The position numbers were made by a program, and so were the translations under genes. Shown here piece by piece: positions 17,010 to 26,443 of a DNA stretch of 64,000 nt; position 1 is the stretch's first letter; the number at the start of each line of letters is the position of its first letter. The stretch is from assembly GCF_000158095.2 (NCBI RefSeq), contig NZ_CM011002.1:3680203-3744202 (forward strand). The letters are read 5' to 3'. Under the pieces are notes generated by a model that was given only the letters and a program-made list of their open reading frames with translations, was not told the origin of the DNA and ran no database searches. The DNA is from Roseibium alexandrii DFL-11 (GTDB lineage: Bacteria; Pseudomonadota; Alphaproteobacteria; Rhizobiales; Stappiaceae).

Positions 17010-18146
17010 TTACATGTTGCACTCGGACCAATAGGCATCTGAATGGCTGTTCAGCGCCTTGCCGATGATCTTGTTGGTGAAGACATCGCCTTCCTTGATG
17101 ACTTCCCGCACGTAGATATCCTGAATCGGATGGTTGTTGGGGCCGAATCTGAATTCGCCGCGCGTGCTCTTGAAATCAGCTTCCCGAAGCGCTTCCCGGA
17201 AAGCATCCGCGTCCTTCACGTCGGCTTTTGCCATGGCGGATAGCAACAGGTTGGCGGTGTCAAACCCTTGAGACGCGTAGAGCGACGGCAAACGGCCGTA
17301 TTCCGCTTGGAAGCTCTCGACGAATGCGTTGTTGACCGGTGTGTTGATGTCCTTGGACCACTGACTGGTGTTACGAACACCAAGCGCAGCGTCGCCAACT
17401 GCTTGCAGGATCCCTTGGTCAAAGGAGAACGCCGGGCCAACGACCGGCAGGTCGATGCCGCTGCCGGCATACTGTTTCAGGAATGAGATGCCCATTCCGC
17501 CCGGAAGGAAAAAGTAGACACTGTCTGCACCAGACGCACGGATTTGCGCGAGTTCAGCCGCATAATCGGTTTGCCCCAGCTTGGTGTAGAGCTCACCCGC
17601 CAAATCGCCTTTGTAAAGACGCTGGTAGCCTGTGAGTGCGTCCTTGCCAGCCGGATAATTCGGCGCGAGAATGAAGCTGTTCTTGTAGCCTTCCACATTG
17701 GCAAATGCGCCTGCGGCTTCATGCAGGTTGTCGTTCTGCCAGGCCACGTTGAAGTAGTTCGGGTGACACCCCTTGCCAGCCAGCATGGACGGACCTGCGT
17801 TCGGCGACAGATAGAACTTTCCCTGCGCCGTTACGGATGGGATGACGGCCATGGCAAGGTTCGACCAGATGAGACCAGTCAGAACGTCCACATTTTCGGC
17901 CTGCACCAGTTTGTCGGCAAGTTTTACGGCAACATCCGGCTTACGCTGATCGTCTTCAATGATGACTTCAATATCTTCATTGCCGGACTGCTTGACCGCT
18001 AACATGAAGCCATCGCGAACATCGATGCCAAGACCGGCACCACCGCCTGACAAGGTGGTGATCATGCCGACCTTCACCGGCTCTGCAGACGCCGCAGCAA
18101 CGCCGAGGCTGAGTGCGGCAACCGCCGCAAGTAGTGTTTGTTTCAT
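17010..18146 (-). CDS. ABC transporter periplasmic binding protein (LivK/Peripla_BP_6 type)
   Basis: The ATG complementary to 18144-18146, with an AGGAGA ribosome site six to seven bases ahead, gives 378 residues. The open frame upstream of it reads through the spacer and is not used. A signal peptide (MKQTLLAAVAALSLGVAAAS, cut after ASA near residue 21) is followed by VKVGMITTLSGGGAGLGIDVRDGFML, the typical type I periplasmic binding fold start. The sequence YASQGFDTANLL near residue 310 is also family-typical. Binding proteins of this branch often carry aromatic acids rather than leucine. It sits between the 2-aminobenzoate-CoA ligase and livH, consistent with binding anthranilate. The ligand is inferred. 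Confidence 0.9.
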   Translation of the reverse strand: MKQTLLAAVAALSLGVAAASAEPVKVGMITTLSGGGAGLGIDVRDGFMLAVKQSGNEDIEVIIEDDQRKPDVAVKLADKLVQAENVDVLTGLIWSNLAMAVIPSVTAQGKFYLSPNAGPSMLAGKGCHPNYFNVAWQNDNLHEAAGAFANVEGYKNSFILAPNYPAGKDALTGYQRLYKGDLAGELYTKLGQTDYAAELAQIRASGADSVYFFLPGGMGISFLKQYAGSGIDLPVVGPAFSFDQGILQAVGDAALGVRNTSQWSKDINTPVNNAFVESFQAEYGRLPSLYASQGFDTANLLLSAMAKADVKDADAFREALREADFKSTRGEFRFGPNNHPIQDIYVREVIKEGDVFTNKIIGKALNSHSDAYWSECNM

Positions 18147-18279
18147 GTTGGTTCTCCTAAAGAATTTGACCTGCTGTTCCCGAATTACGTGGCTCTGCGG
18201 CGTCTTTGACCGTCTAAAACCAAGGGGCCATGTGTGATCCCCGACGCTGCCCAAACGCCGGTTTATTCTGAGTGCTGTC

Positions 18280-19899
18280 CTACAGCTCTTCCCGAAGCCG
18301 GAACCTTTGAACCTTCCCGGTCGCCGTTTTGGGCAACGTGTCGGTGAAAATGACGGAGCGCGGGTATTTGTAAGGTGCGATGACCGCTTTCACGTGATCC
18401 TGTAACGCCTTGGTCAGCTCGTCCGTTGGTTCATTGCCCTCGACAAGGACGATGTGTGCCTGAACGATGGACCCGCGATCCGGGTCTGGCACGCCAATGA
18501 CGGCACACTCCAGCACCACATCATGCGCCAATAGCGCGGCTTCAACCTCCGGTCCGGCAATGTTGTAACCGGCGGATATGATCATGTCGTCATTGCGCGC
18601 GGCGAAGTGCAAATGACCGTCTTCGCTCATTGAAAAACTGTCGCCGGTGATGTTCCAGCCATCAACAACATATTTTTTCTGACGTTCATCCGCGAGATAG
18701 CGGCATCCAGTCGGACCGCGCACGGCCAACCGTCCGACGTCGCCTCGCGCGACAGGTTCTCCATCCTGACCAACGATCTTGACCTCGTAGCCCGAGACCG
18801 GTTTACCGGTGCAGGCCGGCTTGTGATCATCAAACCGGTTGGAAACAAAAATATGCAGCATTTCGGTGGCCCCGATGCCGTCCAGCATCGGTTTCCCCGT
18901 CTTTGCCATCCAGGCGTCATAGACCGGTGCCGGAAGCGTTTCACCCGCTGAGACTGCCGCCCGCAAGGACGAGAGGTCTGCACCTTCTTCCATTGCCTGC
19001 AGCATGACGCGGTAGGCCGTTGGTGCCGTAAAGCAGACCGTTGCCTTGTAGGTCTGGATGATCTCGATCATGTTCGGCGGTGAAGCGTTCTCCAGAAGCG
19101 TGGCTGCAGCTCCAAAACGCAGCGGGAAGACCGCTAAACCACCAAGGCCGAAGGTGAAGGCGAGCGGCGGCGACCCGACAAACACATCGTCCGGTGTGAC
19201 GGCGAGCACTTCCTTGGCATAGCCATCTGCAATGATCAGGATGTCCCGGTGAAAATGCATAGTCGCCTTGGGTGATCCTGTGGACCCGGAAGTAAATCCC
19301 AGCAGGGCGACATCGTCACGGCCGGTATTGACCGCGTCAAACCGGACGGATTTGGTCAGCGCCAGACGGTCGAGTTCGGCATCATGGTTGGACGTGCCGT
19401 CAAAGCCGATGACTTTTTTTAGATATGATGATGTCTTGGCGCAGGCGACCATCTCGTCCATCAACCGTGTGTCACACAGTGCGAATTCGATTTCCGCCTT
19501 GTCGACGATCTTGGCAAGTTCCCCGGCACGCAGCATCGGCATGGTGTTGACCACAACCGCACCAACCTTGGTCGCCGCCAGCCAGCAGGCAACCATCGCC
19601 GGATTGTTGGCGGAACGTATTAGAACACGATTGCCCGGCTTCACACCCAGATCTTCCACCAGCGCATGGGCGAGGCGGTTGGTCCAGTCGGAGAGTTCCT
19701 TGTAGGTCCGGCGGCGGCCATTGCCGATTAACGCTGTGTGATCCCCGAGACCTTTCTCAACCATTTTGTCGGTGAGCTCAACGCCGACATTGATGTGATC
19801 GGGATAGTCAAATCCATCCAGAAGAAACTCCGGCCATTGATCCTGAGGCGGAAGGTTGTCCCGGGCAAAGGTGTCGGTGTGAGCGGTTGGACCCAGCAT
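18280..19899 (-). CDS. abmG: 2-aminobenzoate-CoA ligase
   Basis: The 539-residue protein is an AMP-forming acyl-CoA synthetase. The phosphate-binding loop is LLGFTSGSTGSPKATMHFHRD (about 199-219), the adenine-binding region is GIGATEML (about 340-347), and the hinge and core D-G-W-N-I-T-G-D segment is near 415-422. The C-terminal catalytic lysine is in TATGKVQRFR (about 525-534). The N-terminal stretch GPTAHTDTFARDNLPP and the overall pattern match the benzoate/2-aminobenzoate ligase branch. It forms 2-aminobenzoyl-CoA (anthraniloyl-CoA) in the cytoplasm, the substrate of the monooxygenase encoded at 23100-25427. That pairing is the main reason for the specific name. It starts three bases after the acyl-CoA dehydrogenase stop. 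A related benzoate-type acid is the alternative substrate. Confidence 0.88.
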   Translation of the reverse strand: MLGPTAHTDTFARDNLPPQDQWPEFLLDGFDYPDHINVGVELTDKMVEKGLGDHTALIGNGRRRTYKELSDWTNRLAHALVEDLGVKPGNRVLIRSANNPAMVACWLAATKVGAVVVNTMPMLRAGELAKIVDKAEIEFALCDTRLMDEMVACAKTSSYLKKVIGFDGTSNHDAELDRLALTKSVRFDAVNTGRDDVALLGFTSGSTGSPKATMHFHRDILIIADGYAKEVLAVTPDDVFVGSPPLAFTFGLGGLAVFPLRFGAAATLLENASPPNMIEIIQTYKATVCFTAPTAYRVMLQAMEEGADLSSLRAAVSAGETLPAPVYDAWMAKTGKPMLDGIGATEMLHIFVSNRFDDHKPACTGKPVSGYEVKIVGQDGEPVARGDVGRLAVRGPTGCRYLADERQKKYVVDGWNITGDSFSMSEDGHLHFAARNDDMIISAGYNIAGPEVEAALLAHDVVLECAVIGVPDPDRGSIVQAHIVLVEGNEPTDELTKALQDHVKAVIAPYKYPRSVIFTDTLPKTATGKVQRFRLREEL

Positions 19900-19902
19900 T
19901 GG

Positions 19903-21072
19903 CTATCCTCCCTGATTGGCGCTGTCAGCGGCAAAAGCGCCAAGTGTCTGGCGTGCAATGACGATTTTCTGGACGTCCGTTGCGCCTTCATAAATGCGCA
20001 AGGCCCGGATCTCGCGATAGAGCTTCTCTACGGTTTCACCGGAGCGCACGCCATCACCGCCATGCAGCTGAACGGCCTTGTCGATCACTTGCTGCGCTTG
20101 TTCGGTGGCGAAAAGCTTGGCCATCGCCGCTTCCCGGGTGACGCGCGGCGCGCCGCTGTCCTTGGCCCATGCGGCCCGGTAGATCAGCAGGGCAGCTGCA
20201 TCCACGTCCAGTGCCATGTCGGCGATATGTCCTTGCACCATCTGAAGATCGGCGAGCGGTGCGCCCTGAATCTGGCGTGTGCTCACCCGCTCAAGCGCCT
20301 CGTCCAAAGCCCTGCGGGCAAAGCCCAGCGCGGCTGCTGCGACCGTGGAGCGGAAGATGTCGAGCACAGACATGGCGATTTTGAATCCATCGCCCGGGTT
20401 GCCGATTAGGTCGGATTTTTTGATCCGGCAATCGGTGAAACGCAGTGTTGCCAGCGGATGCGGGGCAATCGTGTCAAGACGTTCGGTAATTTCAAACCCT
20501 TGACGATCCGGCGTTACGACAAAAGCCGACAACCCCTTGGCGCCGGGCGCCTCGCCGGTGCGGGCAAACAGAGTATAAACGTCGGCAATACCACCGTTGG
20601 AGATCCAGGTCTTTTCACCATTCAGAACGTAGCTGTCGCCATCATCCGTCGCAGTCATGGTGGAATTTGCGACATCGGAACCGGATTGCGGCTCGGTGAG
20701 CGCAAATGCCGAGATTGCCTCTCCGGATCGGGTTTTCGGCAGCCAGACCGCTTTTTGTTCCGCGGTCCCAAACAGCGACAAGGCCCCCGTGCCAAGACCT
20801 TGCATGGCGAGCGCAAAATCGGCCAACCCGTCATGGCGCGCGAGAATTTCACGGGAGAGGCACAGAGTACGGACATCCAGCGGCGCCCCGTCCTCGGAAG
20901 CTGTCGGCTGAAGCCACCCGGCGGCCCCCATCGCCTTGACCAGCAACCGGCAGGCCTGGTCAGTGTCAGAATGGTCGACCTGAAGACCTTTCGCAAAGTC
21001 CTCCAGTTCGGCAGCCAACGTGCGGTGCCGGTCTTCGAAAAACGGCCAGGAAAGAAAACTCTTGTCTGCCAT
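19903..21072 (-). CDS. acyl-CoA dehydrogenase of the anthranilate pathway
   Basis: The 389-residue flavoprotein has the acyl-CoA dehydrogenase signatures [20 protein letters not shown] (about 119-138), [15 protein letters not shown] (about 156-170) and the C-terminal [19 protein letters not shown] (about 360-378), whose glutamate is the usual catalytic base position. It oxidises an acyl-CoA to the 2,3-enoyl-CoA and passes electrons to ETF. After 2-aminobenzoyl-CoA is dearomatised, the ring is thought to be broken down by beta-oxidation-like steps, and this enzyme plus the hydratase and SDR next to it supply those steps. The stop and start overlap with the enoyl-CoA hydratase gene by one base. 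The exact substrate is not determined. Confidence 0.9.
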   Translation of the reverse strand: MADKSFLSWPFFEDRHRTLAAELEDFAKGLQVDHSDTDQACRLLVKAMGAAGWLQPTASEDGAPLDVRTLCLSREILARHDGLADFALAMQGLGTGALSLFGTAEQKAVWLPKTRSGEAISAFALTEPQSGSDVANSTMTATDDGDSYVLNGEKTWISNGGIADVYTLFARTGEAPGAKGLSAFVVTPDRQGFEITERLDTIAPHPLATLRFTDCRIKKSDLIGNPGDGFKIAMSVLDIFRSTVAAAALGFARRALDEALERVSTRQIQGAPLADLQMVQGHIADMALDVDAAALLIYRAAWAKDSGAPRVTREAAMAKLFATEQAQQVIDKAVQLHGGDGVRSGETVEKLYREIRALRIYEGATDVQKIVIARQTLGAFAADSANQGG

Positions 21073-21872
21073 CAGTTGCCCTCGAACACCGGTTTTTCCT
21101 TGTTGACGAAGGCGTTGTAGGCCCGCTCGAAATCCCCGGTCTGCATGCAGATCGCCTGCGCCTGCGCTTCGGCCTCAATCGCCTGCTCAATCGACATCGA
21201 CCATTCTTGCGCGAGCATCGTCTTGGTCATCATGTGCGCAAAGTTCGGCCCTGCCACGATCCGCTCTGCAAAGGTGACAGCTTCGTTTTCCAGTGAGTTC
21301 GCATCCACCAAGCGATTGAAGAAGCCCCAGCGTTCCCCTTCATCGGCGCTCATGGAGCGGCCAGTGTAGAGCAGCTCCGCCGCCCGGCCCTGGCCGATGA
21401 TCCGGGGAAGAATGGCGCAGGCGCCCATATCACAGCCCGCAAGGCCTACGCGGGTGAATAGGAACGCCGTTTTGGCGTCCGGAGTGGCAAAGCGCAGGTC
21501 TGAAGCCATGGCGATGATCGCCCCGGCGCCGACGCACACCCCATCAATTGCTGCAATCACCGGCTTTCCGCAATTGACGATCGCCTTGACCAGATCCCCC
21601 GTCATCCGGGTGAAGGCAAGCAATTCCTTCATCGACATCCTGGTCAGCGGGCCGATGATATCGTGGACATCGCCGCCGGAGGAGAAATTGCCCCCGTTCG
21701 GCAGGAAGACCACGGCATGAATGTCGTCGCGATAGACCAGATCCCGGAACCAGTCGCGCAGCTCTGCATAGCTTTCAAAGGTCAGCGGGTTTTTCCGCTC
21801 CGGCCGGTTGAGCGAGACCCGCGCGATGCCGCCATCGACGGACAGATTGAAGTGTTTCGGGGCGTCGGTCAT
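21072..21872 (-). CDS. enoyl-CoA hydratase/isomerase family protein
   Basis: The 266-residue crotonase-fold protein shows [15 protein letters not shown] near residues 17-31, [10 protein letters not shown] (about 64-73, oxyanion hole), [27 protein letters not shown] (about 103-129) and [25 protein letters not shown] (about 135-159). In the last segment the usual catalytic glutamate pair is not intact: GLAGCDMGA replaces the common GLxPExGG. It may therefore catalyse hydration with an altered base, isomerisation or C-C cleavage of a cyclic acyl-CoA. It lies between MarR and acyl-CoA dehydrogenase genes with overlaps on both sides, so it belongs firmly to the anthranilate operon. Confidence 0.87.
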   Translation of the reverse strand: MTDAPKHFNLSVDGGIARVSLNRPERKNPLTFESYAELRDWFRDLVYRDDIHAVVFLPNGGNFSSGGDVHDIIGPLTRMSMKELLAFTRMTGDLVKAIVNCGKPVIAAIDGVCVGAGAIIAMASDLRFATPDAKTAFLFTRVGLAGCDMGACAILPRIIGQGRAAELLYTGRSMSADEGERWGFFNRLVDANSLENEAVTFAERIVAGPNFAHMMTKTMLAQEWSMSIEQAIEAEAQAQAICMQTGDFERAYNAFVNKEKPVFEGN

Positions 21873-22360
21873 GGGCGGCCTGCCTTTTTCAGTGCTGTCT
21901 CCGGTTCGCCGGAAGATCCAAATTGTTCAAAAATCTCGTTGCAAGCTGCAATGGCAGTGCGGTCGAGACCGCCCATCAGCTCATCGATCCAACCTTCATG
22001 TTTGGCGGCCAGATCTGCGAAAATCGCGTGCCCTTCGGACGTCAGCTTGACCCGGTTGGCGCGTTTGTCGCCCGGAACCGCCATACGGACCGCATGACCG
22101 TCTTCGACCAGACGCTCAACGATGCCGGTTACATTGCCGTTGGAGACTTTGAGAAACGCGGAAATTTCGCTCATTTTTAGGCCGTCCGGATAGCGCGACA
22201 GCGCCGACAGGACATCGAACCGAGGCAGCGTGGTGTCGCATTCATCGCGCAAACGCCGGCGAAGTTCGGTTTCAATTCCGGATGTTGCCTTGAGCAAGCG
22301 AAGCCAGAGACGCAGCCGGGATTTGGAGATTGGCTCCGCGGAGGTGTCGTGCGCGGCCAT
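21869..22360 (-). CDS. MarR-family transcriptional regulator
   Basis: The 163-residue protein has the MarR winged helix: [44 protein letters not shown] (about 44-87) followed by the wing [24 protein letters not shown] with the conserved D-x-R. Such dimers repress aromatic catabolic operons and are often released by the CoA thioester of the substrate. The gene is inside the operon it probably controls, overlapping the hydratase by four bases and the SDR by one base. Two overlapping A/T-rich palindromes upstream of the first gene (25487-25521) are the likely operator. The ligand, perhaps anthraniloyl-CoA, is inferred. Confidence 0.87.
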   Translation of the reverse strand: MAAHDTSAEPISKSRLRLWLRLLKATSGIETELRRRLRDECDTTLPRFDVLSALSRYPDGLKMSEISAFLKVSNGNVTGIVERLVEDGHAVRMAVPGDKRANRVKLTSEGHAIFADLAAKHEGWIDELMGGLDRTAIAACNEIFEQFGSSGEPETALKKAGRP

Positions 22361-23103
22361 CAGATCTCGCCTCCCGACAGACTAAGCGCGTGGCCGTTAA
22401 CGCTGGCCGCTCCGTCGGAGCACAGCCAAAGCGCCGTTTCGGCAACTTCCCGTGGCTGAACGAACCGGTTTTGCGGGTTGATCTTGCGCAGTGTTCCTAA
22501 GGCTGCCTCGCGCTCCATGCCGGTCTTTTCGACTATGTTGTCGATCGAACGCTCCAGCATGGGTGTTTCGAGAAAGCCGGGGCAGATTGCATTGACCGTG
22601 ATCCCAGTGCGCGCCAACTCGACCGACAGCGACCGGGTCAGGCCGACAACACCATGCTTTGCGGCGCAATAGCCGGACACATACGGATAACCCTTGAGAC
22701 CCGCTGTTGAGGCAATCGCCATCATCCGGCCCCAGCCGGCATTCTTCATATCGCTCAAGGCAGCTTGGAAGGAGAACGCAACACCGGTCAGATTGACCGC
22801 CAAATTAGCGCTGAAGGCTTCGGGTGACATCTTGGCAAACGGCACGCTTTCCGTCGCACCCGCATTGGCGACTACGACTGAAATCGGGCCTTGCTCCTGA
22901 CGGGCAGCGTCGAAGGCTGGTTTGATCGCGGCCGGATCCGACACATCACAGACCTGATACGGCAGATTTTGTGCTTCGAGCTTTTCCGCATTCCGGCCCA
23001 TGATGGTGACTTTGGCGCCTGCCGTCTCAAAGGCATGCGCGATTTCCGCGCCTGCCCCGGATCCGCCGCCCGTCACGATCACATGTTTTCCGGCAAGCGT
23101 CAT
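22360..23103 (-). CDS. short-chain dehydrogenase (3-hydroxyacyl-CoA dehydrogenase-like)
   Basis: The ATG complementary to 23101-23103 overlaps the monooxygenase stop (ATGA). The longer upstream frame is shadow. The 247-residue SDR has the cofactor loop TGGGSGAG (11-18), NAG (80-82), and the catalytic S132, Y145 and K149 (Y-C-A-A-K). A D-V-S segment (53-55) follows the second beta strand and R37 suggests NADP preference. In known 2-aminobenzoyl-CoA clusters a 3-hydroxyacyl-CoA dehydrogenase works with the hydratase and acyl-CoA dehydrogenase after dearomatisation. This is the natural candidate for that step. The substrate is inferred from context. Confidence 0.88.
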   Translation of the reverse strand: MTLAGKHVIVTGGGSGAGAEIAHAFETAGAKVTIMGRNAEKLEAQNLPYQVCDVSDPAAIKPAFDAARQEQGPISVVVANAGATESVPFAKMSPEAFSANLAVNLTGVAFSFQAALSDMKNAGWGRMMAIASTAGLKGYPYVSGYCAAKHGVVGLTRSLSVELARTGITVNAICPGFLETPMLERSIDNIVEKTGMEREAALGTLRKINPQNRFVQPREVAETALWLCSDGAASVNGHALSLSGGEI

Positions 23104-25427
23104 ACCTTGCCCACCGTCTCGGCGTTCTTGTCTGCAAGCCGCCACAGCTGATCGCGGCCAGCGAGGTACGGCAGCGGCCAATCGGGTGCCGCACGATCGC
23201 CGATCTTCGCCCCTTCATGCAGCGTCCAGTAGGGATCGGTCAGATGCGGGCGACCGACGGCCACCAGATCCGCGCGGCCTGCCATCAGGATCGAATTTGC
23301 GTGATCGGCCTCGAAAATGTTGCCGACGGCCATGGTGGTCAGGCCCGCCTCATTCCGGATTCGGTCAGAGAACGGCGTCTGGAACATGCGGCCGTAGACC
23401 GGCTTGGCATCAACGGTCGTTTGACCCGCGGAGACGTCAATGAGATCCGCACCGGCATCTGCGAACATGCGGGCAATCTCGATCGCTTCGTCCGGTGTAA
23501 CGCCGTCCTCGCCAACCCAATCGTTCGCGGATATGCGGACTGACATCGGCTTTTCTTCCGGCCAGACAGCGCGCATCGCCCTCAAAACTTCCAGCGGATA
23601 GCGCATCCGGTTTTCAAGGCTGCCGCCATAGTCATCGGTCCGGACATTCGAGACCGGCGAAATGAAGGATGACAACAAATAGCCGTGGGCTGCATGCAAT
23701 TCGATCATGTCGAAGCCGGCACGGTCCGCCATCTCAGCAGAGGCGACAAACTGATCGCCGATCTGGTCCATTTCCGCGCGGGTGATTTCACGTGGGGTCG
23801 CGTTGCGCGATGACCAGGGAATTGCGGACGCGGACACCAAGTCCCAGTTGCCGTCTTCAAGCGGCAGGTCCATCCCCTCCCAACCAAGATTGGTCGAGCC
23901 CTTGCGGCCGGAATGCCCGATCTGGCAGGCGATCTTTGCGTCCGTGTTCTCGTGCACAAAATCAGTTAGGCGCCGCCAGGCTGTTTCGTGCTCCGGTGCA
24001 TAGAGCCCCGGGCAACCCGGCGTGATGCGGCCTTCCGGGCTGACACAGGTCATCTCGACATAGACAAGCCCGGCCCCGCCCTTGGCCCGTTCGCCATAAT
24101 GGGTCAGGTGCCAATCGGTCGGACAGCCATCCACGGCCTTGTACTGCGCCATCGGCGAGACGACAATCCGGCTTTTCAGCTCCATCTCACGCAGCTTGAA
24201 TGGCGCAAACATCGGCGCGCGCGGCGGCGTGTTTTCATTGTCTGCAACCGGCAGACCGGCGTCCTTGCGGGCCTCGCCCATGAACCAGCTTTCAGCGCTT
24301 GCCAGCCATTTCGGATCCCGCTCGCGCAGGTTTTCATGGCTTATGCGCTGGGACCGGGTAAGCAGCGAATAGTTCAGCTGGACCGGATCAAGATGGAGGT
24401 AGCGCTCGACATTTTCGAACCACTCCAGCGAGTTGCGTGCAGCAGACTGCAGGCGCAAGACTTCCAGGCGGCGCTGATCCTCATAAATCGCAAATGCTGA
24501 GGCAAGGTCCGGCTCGCTGTGCAGCAGATCCGCCAGCGAAATGGCGGATTCCAAAGCCAGCTTCGAGCCCGAGCCGATGGAAAAATGCGCGGTTGCGGCC
24601 GCATCGCCCATCAGGACAACGTTCTCGTGGGACCATTTCTCGCACAGCACCCGTGGGAACTGGATCCAGGCGGATCCGCGAATGTGGTTGGCATTGGTCA
24701 TCAGGCTATGGCCGCCAAGATGATCCTTGAAAATCTCCTCGCAGGTCTTGATGCTTTCCTGCTGGCTCATATCAGCGAAACCAAAGGCTTCGAAAGTTTC
24801 CGGCATGCATTCAACAATGAAGGTCGCCGTATCATCGTCGAACTGATAGGCGTGCGCCCAAACCCAGCCGTGTTCAGTCTTTTCAAAGATAAACGTGAAG
24901 GCGTCGGAGAAGGTCTGATGGGTGCCGAGCCAGACGAAGTGGCATTTACGCACATCGATGTCCGGCTTGAACGTATCGGCATAGAGCGTGCGGGTCCTGG
25001 AATTCAGACCATCGGCAGCAACAACCAGATCGTAGTCCTTGCGGTAATCTTCGGCGCTGCCAACTTCGGTTTCGAATTTCAATTCCACGCCGAGTTCACG
25101 GGCGCGCTCCTGCAGCAATAGCAAGAGTTTCTTGCGGCCGATGCCGCAGAAGCCGTGGCCGCTGGACAGCTGTTTTTCCTGGCCGACCAACAGCGCGATG
25201 TCATCCCAATAGGCAAAATTCGCGCGGATTGTTTCCGCGCTGACGGGATCGTTGGCAGCCAGATTGTCGAGGGTTTCATCGGACAGAACCACGCCCCAGC
25301 CGAATGTGTCGTCCGCCTTATTGCGCTCAATCACGGTGATCTCGTGAGAGCTGTCCCGCAGCTTCATCGAAATGGCGAAGTAAAGACCGGCCGGCCCGCC
25401 TCCAAGACACACGATGCGCACGTTCAT
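23100..25427 (-). CDS. 2-aminobenzoyl-CoA (anthraniloyl-CoA) monooxygenase/reductase
   Basis: The 775-residue protein is a two-part enzyme. Residues 1 to about 395 are a FAD-dependent aromatic hydroxylase, with [11 protein letters not shown] (8-18) for the dinucleotide and [18 protein letters not shown] (about 271-288) for the flavin ribityl chain. Residues about 405-760 are an old-yellow-enzyme-type FMN reductase, with [39 protein letters not shown] and the [11 protein letters not shown] end. This fusion is diagnostic of anthraniloyl-CoA monooxygenase (EC 1.14.13.40), which hydroxylates and then reduces the ring to 2-amino-5-oxocyclohexenecarboxyl-CoA. Databases also call the family bifunctional salicylyl-CoA 5-hydroxylase/oxidoreductase. 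The ligase next to it favours the aminobenzoyl role. It is the first gene of the operon and overlaps the SDR gene by four bases. Confidence 0.93.
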   Translation of the reverse strand: MNVRIVCLGGGPAGLYFAISMKLRDSSHEITVIERNKADDTFGWGVVLSDETLDNLAANDPVSAETIRANFAYWDDIALLVGQEKQLSSGHGFCGIGRKKLLLLLQERARELGVELKFETEVGSAEDYRKDYDLVVAADGLNSRTRTLYADTFKPDIDVRKCHFVWLGTHQTFSDAFTFIFEKTEHGWVWAHAYQFDDDTATFIVECMPETFEAFGFADMSQQESIKTCEEIFKDHLGGHSLMTNANHIRGSAWIQFPRVLCEKWSHENVVLMGDAAATAHFSIGSGSKLALESAISLADLLHSEPDLASAFAIYEDQRRLEVLRLQSAARNSLEWFENVERYLHLDPVQLNYSLLTRSQRISHENLRERDPKWLASAESWFMGEARKDAGLPVADNENTPPRAPMFAPFKLREMELKSRIVVSPMAQYKAVDGCPTDWHLTHYGERAKGGAGLVYVEMTCVSPEGRITPGCPGLYAPEHETAWRRLTDFVHENTDAKIACQIGHSGRKGSTNLGWEGMDLPLEDGNWDLVSASAIPWSSRNATPREITRAEMDQIGDQFVASAEMADRAGFDMIELHAAHGYLLSSFISPVSNVRTDDYGGSLENRMRYPLEVLRAMRAVWPEEKPMSVRISANDWVGEDGVTPDEAIEIARMFADAGADLIDVSAGQTTVDAKPVYGRMFQTPFSDRIRNEAGLTTMAVGNIFEADHANSILMAGRADLVAVGRPHLTDPYWTLHEGAKIGDRAAPDWPLPYLAGRDQLWRLADKNAETVGKV

Positions 25428-25486
25428 TCTCCCCGGATCTGATCTTAGCCAAAACGTCTGGGGCTGATCCTGCGCTCGATTTTCAG

Positions 25487-25521
25487 ATATTTCAAGTATG
25501 AAATTTTATATTTAAAATATC
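25487..25521. promoter_or_regulatory. overlapping palindromes upstream of the anthranilate operon (putative MarR operator)
   Basis: Two 16-base inverted repeats lie side by side: ATTTCA-N4-TGAAAT at 25489-25504 and ATTTTA-N4-TAAAAT at 25503-25518. They are framed by GATATTT (25487-25493) and AAATATC (25515-25521), so the 35-base block is also symmetric as a whole. It lies 60-94 bases before the start of the monooxygenase gene, where a promoter is expected. The operon-encoded MarR protein is the obvious candidate binder. Confidence 0.6.
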
Positions 25522-25595
25522 TTGCGGTGCAGCATGCGCTGAATAGAGGAATTGCGGCGGGTTTTGGAGATTGGCAAAAAATGCTCTGCGAACGA

Positions 25596-25634
25596 ATGGA
25601 TCCCGGATCGCCGCTGCGCTGCTTCCAGGATGAC
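25596..25634. repeat. intergenic repeat-like segment
   Basis: The spacer between the SDR stop (25666) and the anthranilate operon contains ATGGATCCCGGATCG followed by CCGCTGCGCTGC and TTCCAGGATGAC. I recognise this wording as resembling a short repeated intergenic element seen in many copies in alphaproteobacterial genomes. There is only one copy in this window, so repetition cannot be shown here. Confidence 0.35.
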
Positions 25635-25665
25635 ACCACGGAAAAAATCAGATCAAGCCATCCCC

Positions 25666-26406
25666 TCAAATACACCGCCCACCATCAACTTCCATGGCGA
25701 CTCCGGTGATCATCGAGGCTTCGTCGGAACAAAGGTAACAGGCCGCGTTGCCGAGATCTTCGGGTGTCGAGAAGCGGCCGATCGGGATGGTGGAGAGGAA
25801 TTTTGCCCGCATTTCCGGCGTATCCTCGCCCATGAAACTTTTCAAGAGCGGGGTTTCACCAGCAACCGGGCAGAGCGCGTTGACGCGCACGCCTTTGGGC
25901 GCCAATTCGACCGCCATTGTCTTGGTCGCGGTGATCATCCAGCCCTTGGAGGCATTGTACCAGTTGAGGTTCGGGCGCGGGCTGAGACCGGCGGTCGAGG
26001 CGACATTGAGGATCGCACCGGATCCGCGGTCGATCATTCCAGGAACGAAGTGCCTCGCCATCAGGTAAACGGACTTGCAGTTGACCGCCATCACCTTGTC
26101 GAATTCGTTCTCGGTGACCTCCTGCATCGGCTTCGGCAGATGGGTGATCCCGGCGTTGTTGACCAGAATATCGACACGGCCGAGCTTGGAGGCCGCAGTC
26201 TGTGCAAGCTCCACCACGCTATCATTGCTGGCCACGTCGGCTTTTGTGGCAAATCCACCGACTTCTGCGGCGACTTCTTCGGCCAAATCCAGATTCAGAT
26301 CTGCAATCAGCACCTTGGCGCCCTCAGTCGCGAACTTACGCACTATGCCAGCCCCAAAACCGGACGCCCCGCCGGTAACAATCGCTGTTTTGCCTTGCAA
26401 TCTCAT
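25666..26406 (-). CDS. short-chain dehydrogenase/reductase (FabG-like)
   Basis: The 246-residue SDR has the cofactor loop TGGASGFG (11-18), D36 after the second strand (an NAD preference mark), NNAG (83-86), and catalytic S137, Y150 and K154 (Y-N-A-S-K). The C-terminal VDGGRCI is typical of FabG/glucose-dehydrogenase-like SDRs. It is the last gene of a leftward unit that also holds an aldehyde dehydrogenase (37 bases upstream) and a peptide-type ABC importer. Together these suggest oxidation of an alcohol or aldehyde made from the imported compound, but the substrate is unknown. Confidence 0.87.
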   Translation of the reverse strand: MRLQGKTAIVTGGASGFGAGIVRKFATEGAKVLIADLNLDLAEEVAAEVGGFATKADVASNDSVVELAQTAASKLGRVDILVNNAGITHLPKPMQEVTENEFDKVMAVNCKSVYLMARHFVPGMIDRGSGAILNVASTAGLSPRPNLNWYNASKGWMITATKTMAVELAPKGVRVNALCPVAGETPLLKSFMGEDTPEMRAKFLSTIPIGRFSTPEDLGNAACYLCSDEASMITGVAMEVDGGRCI

Positions 26407-26443
26407 GGGTTTAACTCCCTTAAATCATTTATCTTTTTGAGGA

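Noticed and set aside
23100..25427. Salicylyl-CoA 5-hydroxylase as the main function
   Set aside because: The C-terminal old-yellow-enzyme half and the 2-aminobenzoate-CoA ligase in the operon favour anthraniloyl-CoA monooxygenase.
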